From NCBI GenBank assembly GCA_016938475.1, contig JAFGUP010000012.1, positions 1 to 42,853 on the forward strand: a stretch of 42,853 bases of DNA, read 5' to 3'. Position 1 is the first letter of the stretch, and each line of letters begins with the position of its first letter. The DNA is from Sphaerochaetaceae bacterium. Lineage in GTDB: Bacteria; Spirochaetota; Spirochaetia; Sphaerochaetales; Sphaerochaetaceae. Positions 36,845 to 42,853 of this stretch are shown one piece after another. A program made the position numbers and the translations under genes. Below the pieces are notes generated by a model. The model was not told the origin of the DNA, did no database searches, and saw only the letters and a program-made list of their open reading frames with translations.

Positions 36845-36859
36845 TAGAAGGGGTATGGT

Positions 36860-38011
36860 ATGATCAGTAGAAGACATCTTTTTACGAGTGAGTCGGTGAG
36901 TGAGGGACACCCTGACAAGGTATGTGACCAGATCTCAGATGCTGTGCTCGATGCATGTCTCACAGAGGACCCGAATGCTCGTGTCGCCTGTGAGACGTTC
37001 GTAACGACAGATTTCGTTCTTGTGGGTGGAGAGATCACTACTCATGCGGATTATAACGTTGATGAGATTGTTCGTGAGGTGGTGAAGTCCATCGGTTATG
37101 ATGAAGAGGGTATCGGATTCAGCGCGGATTCACTGACAGTGGAAAACAGGATTCATCACCAGTCACCCGATATCGCCCGGGGAGTAGACTCATTGATCAG
37201 TGCATCGGGACAGCAGGGTGCAGGAGATCAGGGAATCATGTTCGGTTATGCATGTGATGAGACCGAACAGCTCATGCCTGCTCCCATCATGTATGCTCAC
37301 CATCTCCTTGAACGGGCAGCCGAGGCCAGAAAGGGACGTGAAGTCGATTTCCTGCGACCTGATGCGAAGGCTCAGGTCACGATGGTCTATGATGAAGGAC
37401 GCCCTGTACAGATTGATTCCGTGGTGCTCAGCCATCAGCATACTGAAGATGTCACCCAGGAGATTCTGGAGGATTTTCTCAAGCATCATGTGATACAGCA
37501 TGTGCTTGAGCCTACAGGATTACTGAGCGGGAATACGAAGTACTACATCAACCCCACCGGGCGGTTCTGCATAGGTGGACCCACCGGGGATTCCGGTTTG
37601 ACAGGGAGAAAGATCATCGTCGATACCTATGGGGGCGCGGCAAGACATGGAGGAGGAGCCTTCAGTGGAAAGGACTCATCCAAGGTCGACAGATCCGCAA
37701 GTTACATGGCTCGCTTCGTAGCGAAGAATCTTGTTGCCTGGGGACTGTGCACGAAGGCGGAGATTCAGGTTTCCTATGCGATCGGCGTAGCCCATCCTGT
37801 CAGTATCGATGTGAATACCTTCTCAACAGGAAGTATTAACGACAGTGAGATAGAGAGGATTCTCGAGCGTGAGTTTGATTTTTCTCCTGCAGGGATAGTA
37901 GAACAGCTTGATCTGCTGAGACCCATCTATAGAGCTCATATGAACTACGGGCACTTTGGTAAACCGACAGTCCCCTGGGAGACGATCCTTCCCAGACCAT
38001 CCTATCTCTAG
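36860..38011 (+). CDS. metK: S-adenosylmethionine synthetase
   Basis: This 383-aa enzyme makes SAM from ATP and methionine. The signatures are [20 protein letters not shown] at the N-terminus, the central [12 protein letters not shown] and the phosphate-binding [19 protein letters not shown]. Its length is normal for the family. It starts 15 bases behind jag and is probably the last gene of the yidC transcript. No SAM riboswitch could fit in that gap. It is convergent with the adenosine-kinase-like gene. Confidence 0.97.
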   Translation: MISRRHLFTSESVSEGHPDKVCDQISDAVLDACLTEDPNARVACETFVTTDFVLVGGEITTHADYNVDEIVREVVKSIGYDEEGIGFSADSLTVENRIHHQSPDIARGVDSLISASGQQGAGDQGIMFGYACDETEQLMPAPIMYAHHLLERAAEARKGREVDFLRPDAKAQVTMVYDEGRPVQIDSVVLSHQHTEDVTQEILEDFLKHHVIQHVLEPTGLLSGNTKYYINPTGRFCIGGPTGDSGLTGRKIIVDTYGGAARHGGGAFSGKDSSKVDRSASYMARFVAKNLVAWGLCTKAEIQVSYAIGVAHPVSIDVNTFSTGSINDSEIERILEREFDFSPAGIVEQLDLLRPIYRAHMNYGHFGKPTVPWETILPRPSYL

Positions 38012-38029
38012 TCAGAGGTAGATTACGCC

Positions 38030-39031
38030 CTAGTCGAGTGGAAAACGGCGCGCAAGATGCTCCCGAATGAGGAGCATCTTCTCTTTTGAGAACTGAGCTC
38101 CGCGGTTCTGAATGATCTCACCGGCAAGGTAGGAAGCTATATAACCGGAGTCTTCTATGGATAAGTCTCTGCAGATTCCGTAGAGAAAGCCTGATGCATA
38201 GATATCTCCGGCTCCGGTGGTATCGACGGGAGTGGAAGGCCCCTCCACAGGTATTCTATAAATCGTTCTCTCATGGCTTATCAGTGAACCGAGTTTCCCG
38301 TTTTTCACCACTGCGGTGCGACAGATTGCACCGAGTGATCTGCAGCATTCATAGGGATCATAGTGGTTGAACAGGATACGCGCCTCATCAGCATTTGCAA
38401 AGGTTATATCGCAGTATTCATCGATCAGGGAGAGAAATGCTTCACGATTCCTTCCCACTGCAAAGATATCGGCAATATCGAAGCTGATAGTCATTCCCTT
38501 GTTCTTCGCCTCTTTCAGCGCAAGGTGAATTGCCTCTTTCTGATTGTCCGTATCGTACATGTACCCGGTGAAATGGAACATATCTGAAGAAAGCACCGAA
38601 GCGAGATGAACATCCTCTTTCCCGTAGAATCTATTTGCTCCAAGGTAGGTGTTCATCGTCCTCTCACTGTCCTGTGTGATGAGGATGACAGATGATCCTG
38701 TTGGATGCGAGGAACTTATTGTCATCCTGTCCTTTACTGTGTGTTCGGCAACCTGTTTTCTGTAGATAGCGCCATACTCATCGTCTCCTACTTTCCCTGC
38801 AAGGGTGGTAGGTACTCCCAGGGCTGCGAGGGTAATGATCGTGTTGGGGCAGGAACCTCCGCACGAGTAGGTATGAGGGAACCCAGCAAGTGATTCAAGC
38901 AGCCGCGTCCGCTCATTCACATCGATGAGATGCATTGCACCCTTATGAATCCCATGACGGTTCAGGAACTCATCATTCACTTCAACAAGAATGTCAATTA
39001 ATGGATTGCCAACACCATAGACTGAATGCAT
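38030..39031 (-). CDS. PfkB-family sugar/nucleoside kinase, adenosine kinase-like
   Basis: This 333-aa kinase has an N-terminal YGVGNPLIDILVEVND like adenosine kinases, GGSCPNTIITLAALG and GKVGDDEYG for substrate binding, and the PfkB signature VDTTGAGDIYASGFL with catalytic Asp. The nearest fit is adenosine kinase (adenosine to AMP), which would clear the adenosine produced from SAM use and sits tail-to-tail with metK. Sugar or inosine kinases cannot be ruled out. ATG 39031 is preferred to a start 34 codons upstream because GGGGAGGAG lies five bases before it; the longer frame would run antisense into murA. Confidence 0.85.
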   Translation of the reverse strand: MHSVYGVGNPLIDILVEVNDEFLNRHGIHKGAMHLIDVNERTRLLESLAGFPHTYSCGGSCPNTIITLAALGVPTTLAGKVGDDEYGAIYRKQVAEHTVKDRMTISSSHPTGSSVILITQDSERTMNTYLGANRFYGKEDVHLASVLSSDMFHFTGYMYDTDNQKEAIHLALKEAKNKGMTISFDIADIFAVGRNREAFLSLIDEYCDITFANADEARILFNHYDPYECCRSLGAICRTAVVKNGKLGSLISHERTIYRIPVEGPSTPVDTTGAGDIYASGFLYGICRDLSIEDSGYIASYLAGEIIQNRGAQFSKEKMLLIREHLARRFPLD

Positions 39032-39083
39032 CACGCTCCTCCCCTGTTCATAGTACAAGGGTTTTACCGGTGAGACAACAGGA

Positions 39084-39112
39084 TTGTCAAAAGGATTGTT
39101 CCCCTGTACGAT
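39084..39112 (+). promoter_or_regulatory. Promoter candidate of murA, possibly giving a leaderless mRNA
   Basis: TTGTCA (39084-39089), 17-base spacer, TACGAT (39107-39112). A start seven or eight bases downstream falls at about 39119-39120, on the A of the murA ATG. No Shine-Dalgarno sequence is seen in front of that ATG. Confidence 0.4.
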
Positions 39113-39119
39113 ACTACCT

Positions 39120-40412
39120 ATGGACAGGTACATAATCGATGGAGGCTATACACTCGAAGGAAGCGTCAGGATAAGCGGAAACAAGAATGGAGCGCTTGCA
39201 CTTCTTGCCGCCTCTCTCCTGTGCGATCGGGAGGTTGAACTGTTCAATGTACCTGACATTGCTGATGTCCAGGTAATGATACAGCTTATCCGGTTTCTTG
39301 GCGTGACAGTCACGCAGATGCAATCAGGATACGTGAGGATCGACCCTTCCGGTCTTGAAGTCATCGACCCCGAACTGCCGAGTTCTCTAGTCGATGATAT
39401 CAGGGCATCGTTGCTCCTTCTCGGACCGATCCTTGCCAGAAAGGGCACAGTTGCGCTTCCTCCTCCCGGTGGAGATGTTATCGGCCTAAGGCGGCTCGAT
39501 ACACAGGTCTCTGCGATAGAAGCGATGGGAGGAGTCGTCTCTATCAGTTCTGACGGGTACCTGATAGTCGATGGAATAAACCTCCACGCTGGCGATGTGT
39601 TTCTTCATGAAGCATCGGTCATCACAACCGAGAATACGATCATGATGGCAGTTCTCACACCCGGCCAGACTACCATAACGAATGCAGCCTGCGAGCCGCA
39701 TGTACAGGATCTGTGCAGCTTTCTGATATCGATGGGTGCCAGAATTGAGGGAGTGGGGAGCAACCTTCTGAGAGTTCAGGGGGTGAAGAGACTCACAGAC
39801 ACATCCTTCACTGTCGGACCCGATTATATGGAGGTAGGTTCGTTCGTCGGTCTCGCCGCAGCGACAGAAAGTGAGATCGAAATCCAGGGCGTACAGAACA
39901 AGGATCTAAGGATGATCGAGACAGGGTTCGACCGGATTGGAGTCTCCTGGCAGGTAACCGGCCAGCATTCCATCATAGTTCCTGCCTCTCAATCGAGACT
40001 GATGCGGAAGAGTATTTCCGGTCATACCGTCAAGATAGATGATGCACCCTGGCCGGGTTTCCCGGCTGACCTGCTCAGTATTCTCACCGTAAGTGCCACT
40101 CAGATGAACGGATCGATTCTTATTCACGAGAAGATGTATGAGTCACGGATGTTCTTCATAGACTGGCTGATCCGTATGGGAGCGGACATCATCCTCTGTG
40201 ATCCTCACCGTGCCCTTGTCAATGGACCGACCCAGCTGAGAGCGGCTCAGGTATCTTCCCCTGACGTTCGTGCCGGCATGGCCCTTATCATTGCTACCCT
40301 CTGCGCTCAGGGAGAGAGTGTCATCCAGAATATATACCAGATCGAGCGGGGGTACGAAGACCTGCCTGGAAAACTCTTCGCGCTCGGAGCACGGATCAGG
40401 AAAGTGGATTGA
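39120..40412 (+). CDS. murA: UDP-N-acetylglucosamine 1-carboxyvinyltransferase (MurA), Cys-to-Asp form
   Basis: This 430-aa enzyme transfers enolpyruvate from PEP to UDP-GlcNAc, the first committed step of peptidoglycan synthesis. Conserved residues are Lys22 and Asn23 in SGNKNGAL, the Arg in DIRASLLLLGP, PWPGFPADL with the catalytic Asp, LIRMGAD, PDVRAG and ERGYEDL. The loop that carries Cys115 in E. coli (PGGCxIGxR) reads PGGDVIGLR, placing Asp119 there. This exchange keeps activity but removes the target of fosfomycin. The frame opens 12 codons earlier at TTG 39084. ATG 39120 fits the usual start YIIDGGYTLEG. Confidence 0.95.
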   Translation: MDRYIIDGGYTLEGSVRISGNKNGALALLAASLLCDREVELFNVPDIADVQVMIQLIRFLGVTVTQMQSGYVRIDPSGLEVIDPELPSSLVDDIRASLLLLGPILARKGTVALPPPGGDVIGLRRLDTQVSAIEAMGGVVSISSDGYLIVDGINLHAGDVFLHEASVITTENTIMMAVLTPGQTTITNAACEPHVQDLCSFLISMGARIEGVGSNLLRVQGVKRLTDTSFTVGPDYMEVGSFVGLAAATESEIEIQGVQNKDLRMIETGFDRIGVSWQVTGQHSIIVPASQSRLMRKSISGHTVKIDDAPWPGFPADLLSILTVSATQMNGSILIHEKMYESRMFFIDWLIRMGADIILCDPHRALVNGPTQLRAAQVSSPDVRAGMALIIATLCAQGESVIQNIYQIERGYEDLPGKLFALGARIRKVD

Positions 40413-40539
40413 ACTGTTTGTGTATGTGCAACGTTTCATCCACTAGGAGATTCCTTTCACGCTATCGCAGGCAATATCTCATAAATAAAGGACATCTGAC
40501 ACGGTGAGTGTAGAATGCGCGATTATCTCTTGCAGCTCT

Positions 40540-41739
40540 TTACTCTTCAAGAAACAGGGAGGATATATACTCTTCAACCCAGGAGATGAAGGCTTTTTCT
40601 GCACCCCCCTTGCGGATCAGTTCATACGTTTTATCTTCGATACAGCGAATCTGAAGGTCCACCTCACGGGAAAGATTTGACAGGGATTGAGAGCGGGTCT
40701 TGATCAGGTTGCGGATAAGAGGAAACAGAGGACCGAGGTTCCCGGCAAGAAGAATCTCTTCGGGATTGAACAGGTCGAACAGTTCCGCCATCACTTCGCC
40801 GATGATCAGGGCGGTACGGTCGATACGAACTCTCACCTCCTTCTCTTCACGGATATATCTGTCGGCCAGTTCCTGTGCGTACTGCGCAGAGGATGGAAGG
40901 GAAAGGAGGTAGGAAAGTTCACCCAGATCCTCTGCGATCGATTCGAGAGTCGTTTCTGTCCTTAGACATCCTATCGAGCCGCACTTGCACCGTTTTGTTC
41001 CTTCTGGGACTTTCAGATGACCGAGTTCTCCTGCGAACCCGTTTGAGCCGAGGTACAGCTGTCCATGTATCATGATGCCGAGACCGATTCCCTGGGTGAA
41101 GAAGATGCACAGAAGATTCTTCTGTGAACCCTCTATGGTATCACTCTGACTGAGTGCCGCAAGATTTGCATCGTTCTCTATGAGAATGGGTATATCCGGA
41201 AAGATCTCTTCAAGGTAAGTTGTGAGTCTTACCCGTTCGAAAAGGGGATTAGCCGATTGAAGGAGTGTCTTGGTTACGGGGTTGAAGGCCGCTGAGATGC
41301 CGACTGCGACAGCAATGATGCGGTATGCACGGGTCTCTGTCAGTGTCGATGAAATCGTACGGATGTTCTGTAGAACAGTGTCGAGAGTATCTGAGGGGAA
41401 CACCTCGAAACGTTTTGAATCGACGAGCCGGTTCTCCAGGTCGACAATAGAAACGTAGATATGCTGGGTGTGGTGCATGTCAATGACAAGGGTATAGGCG
41501 AACGATGAATTGAAGGTGACGGAGGCTGCTTTTCGTCCTCCCGTACTTTTGCTGTTGTACTCTACCGTGACGAGATTGTGCTGTTCTAGCTCTGTGCACA
41601 TGTTGGAAACCGAAGCGAACGACAGATGAACCCTTCGTGCAAGTTCAGCTTTGCTGAAATTGCTGTTCATTCTCAGCTGAGTGTATATCTTGATCGCGTT
41701 GGATATCTTGACGTCTATTGTCGTAGATACTCTTCTCAT
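40540..41739 (-). CDS. ROK-family transcriptional regulator (NagC/XylR type)
   Basis: This 399-aa protein has a winged helix-turn-helix at about residues 20-75 (FSKAELARRVHLSFASVSNM). A ROK domain follows with ENDANLAALSQ, LGHLKVPEG and the zinc-binding CKCGSIGC. The usual N-terminal ATP loop DxGGTK is replaced by DMHHTQ, and the Glu after the zinc Cys cluster is displaced, so it should sense a sugar without phosphorylating it. Together these say repressor rather than kinase. The ligand is unknown. It lies six bases downstream of the EamA transporter and may control that operon. Confidence 0.88.
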   Translation of the reverse strand: MRRVSTTIDVKISNAIKIYTQLRMNSNFSKAELARRVHLSFASVSNMCTELEQHNLVTVEYNSKSTGGRKAASVTFNSSFAYTLVIDMHHTQHIYVSIVDLENRLVDSKRFEVFPSDTLDTVLQNIRTISSTLTETRAYRIIAVAVGISAAFNPVTKTLLQSANPLFERVRLTTYLEEIFPDIPILIENDANLAALSQSDTIEGSQKNLLCIFFTQGIGLGIMIHGQLYLGSNGFAGELGHLKVPEGTKRCKCGSIGCLRTETTLESIAEDLGELSYLLSLPSSAQYAQELADRYIREEKEVRVRIDRTALIIGEVMAELFDLFNPEEILLAGNLGPLFPLIRNLIKTRSQSLSNLSREVDLQIRCIEDKTYELIRKGGAEKAFISWVEEYISSLFLEE

Positions 41740-41745
41740 GGTTTC

Positions 41746-42699
41746 TTACCCTCTCTGTATATCACTAACCATATCATGATTACCTTTTGCATTCCTATAC
41801 GATGCAGGCCCGGGGGAGCCTCGTGATGAGATCAAAACAGCCATACTCATCCCGATGACAGCTATAAGAGAACTGGCGGTCATAGGGTCAGATGGAGCGA
41901 AAAGCCAGTTCAGTAGAGCTCCTGCGGAGGGGATGATGAATTTGTAGATCGCGATACGGGCAATGGAGATATCGGGTCTGTGAACAAGATACATCCAGAT
42001 GGTGACCGCCACCGCGGTCACTCCTGACAGGTACAGGACACTGAATACTGCAGAGGTGGACCAATGGATCCTCACTATCGGTTCTCTCATGTGTGCGATA
42101 ATGGTGACGGCAACCGTCCCCAATATGATCTGAGCGGTATTCACCTGTACTGCTGTATGCTCTCTGAATCTCTGCTTCATCACGATACTGGCAAAGGCAC
42201 TTGATACATTGCACATAAGAAGTATGAAAGACCCGATTATTGCAGGTAGTTCAATCGGTGTCGAGTTCTTGTTGCCGAGTGTCAGAAACACGATCGAGAC
42301 GACACCGAGTATGATCGATACATAATGGCGTACACTCAGTCTCTCTTCCTTCATGACGCGGGTGGCTATCAGTGCTGTAACAGCAGGCGAGGAGCCTATG
42401 ATGATGGCTGCATAGGAACCTTTTACCAGGTTGAGTCCGATGTTGAATGCTATGAACAGGAAGATGGTCTGAAGAAATGAGAGGAGGATCAGGTAAGGCA
42501 TGTTCTGTGTCAGCCCCTTGAAGGGGTTTCGTCTGATGAACAGGAGCAGGATGATACTTGCTCCTATCAGTCGGTAGGAAGCAAGATGGAGGGGTGGCAG
42601 TGACTCGAGAGCGATCTTTCCCCCGAGAAAGGCAGAAGCCCACAACAGCGAGGCTAGGGTCGCCAAAAGCGGTACAGTCGGAAGGTGTGGTTTGTTCAT
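41746..42699 (-). CDS. EamA/DMT-superfamily transporter
   Basis: This 317-aa inner-membrane protein has about ten hydrophobic helices in two five-helix EamA repeats. The first starts LLATLASLLWASAFLGGKIALE, including the family's WASAF phrase; the second begins near IIGSFILLMCNVSSAFASIVMK. Members export metabolites, amino acids or drugs. The substrate is unknown. ATG 42699 overlaps the stop of an upstream gene (ATGA) and the ROK regulator follows by six bases, so the three form one leftward operon. Confidence 0.88.
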   Translation of the reverse strand: MNKPHLPTVPLLATLASLLWASAFLGGKIALESLPPLHLASYRLIGASIILLLFIRRNPFKGLTQNMPYLILLSFLQTIFLFIAFNIGLNLVKGSYAAIIIGSSPAVTALIATRVMKEERLSVRHYVSIILGVVSIVFLTLGNKNSTPIELPAIIGSFILLMCNVSSAFASIVMKQRFREHTAVQVNTAQIILGTVAVTIIAHMREPIVRIHWSTSAVFSVLYLSGVTAVAVTIWMYLVHRPDISIARIAIYKFIIPSAGALLNWLFAPSDPMTASSLIAVIGMSMAVLISSRGSPGPASYRNAKGNHDMVSDIQRG

Positions 42700-42853
42700 T
42701 GCTGTTTTCGACCTTGAATGATCTCATTCACCGTATCATCAAAGTGTGCCATTCCCTGAGTGTGGATCTTCTCTATGATGGAAAGGAGCGAAGAGAAATC
42801 GGGGCTTGAGAGTCCTTCATCCAAAGCAAGTGATCCCCCCCTTACTGTGAAGA
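42696..42853 (-). CDS. C-terminal end of an unidentified protein (cut by window edge)
   Basis: An open frame enters from the right edge and runs for 51 codons to TGA at 42698-42696. It overlaps the EamA start by four bases, the pattern of coupled genes. The visible end includes LDEGLSSPDFSSLLSIIEKI and finishes FDDTVNEIIQGRKQQ. It is helical and soluble-looking, and no family can be named from this piece. Its position at the head of the EamA-ROK operon suggests it may make or use the transported compound. Confidence 0.6.
   Translation of the reverse strand, partial: FTVRGGSLALDEGLSSPDFSSLLSIIEKIHTQGMAHFDDTVNEIIQGRKQQ

Noticed and set aside
40413-40539. The murA-ROK convergent gap checked for a terminator or small RNA.
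   Set aside because: No convincing hairpin, T tract or conserved motif was found in these 127 bases.

Overview
The window looks like a chromosomal replication-origin region of a spirochaete with roughly balanced base composition, most likely a Sphaerochaeta-type member (Sphaerochaetaceae). This is inferred from the gene set and order: dnaA-dnaN-recF-dciA running into rpmH-rnpA-yidC-jag, gyrB-gyrA divergent from dnaA, a cyclophilin-FKBP fusion like the one known in Treponema, and a MurA with Asp in place of the catalytic Cys. No 16S gene is present, so the species cannot be fixed.

Layout. 1-2.9 kb: end of a tRNA-Ser(GGA), the small SRP RNA, then the DNA-repair/replication cluster dnaX-ybaB-recR. 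2.9-5.3 kb: two leftward paralogous exported proteins of unknown function, one of them broken by an internal out-of-frame deletion. 5.3-9.9 kb: leftward genes for a DjlA-like co-chaperone, an MGH1-type glycoside hydrolase, a YegS/DgkB-type lipid kinase and an MFS exporter. 10-16.1 kb: a rightward operon of a YgiQ radical-SAM protein, a MATE exporter, N-acetylglucosamine-6-phosphate deacetylase (nagA) and a PepD-type dipeptidase. 16.1-19.8 kb: a flavodiiron protein, a YgjP-like metallopeptidase, a small unknown protein and a TraB-family membrane protein.

19.8-20.3 kb: a convergent gap of 500 bases with no protein gene. It holds two tandem related modules. Each starts with the same 5' block and is closed by a long-range 13-14 bp helix, with a CCCCTGARCGGG motif just inside the helix. 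They look like a pair of 6S-type regulatory RNAs. This is the most interesting part of the window.

20.3-24.4 kb: a leftward operon parA-parB-cyclophilin/FKBP fusion-radA. Beside it are a rightward NifU-like Fe-S carrier and two parS sites (24684 and 24903). 24.9-29.4 kb: gyrB-gyrA, leftward. 29.6-38.0 kb: dnaA, a probable oriC in the dnaA-dnaN gap, then dnaN, recF, dciA, rpmH, rnpA, yidC, jag (khpB) and metK, all rightward. The switch from leftward to rightward transcription at about 29.5 kb fits bidirectional replication starting near dnaA, with both arms mostly co-oriented. 38.0-42.9 kb: an adenosine-kinase-like PfkB kinase, murA, a ROK-family regulator, an EamA exporter and the end of an unidentified gene.

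Several genes use GTG or TTG starts backed by good Shine-Dalgarno sequences, and many neighbours overlap by 1-20 bases, so the arrangement is compact and operon-rich. I saw no IS element, prophage, CRISPR array or defence system.
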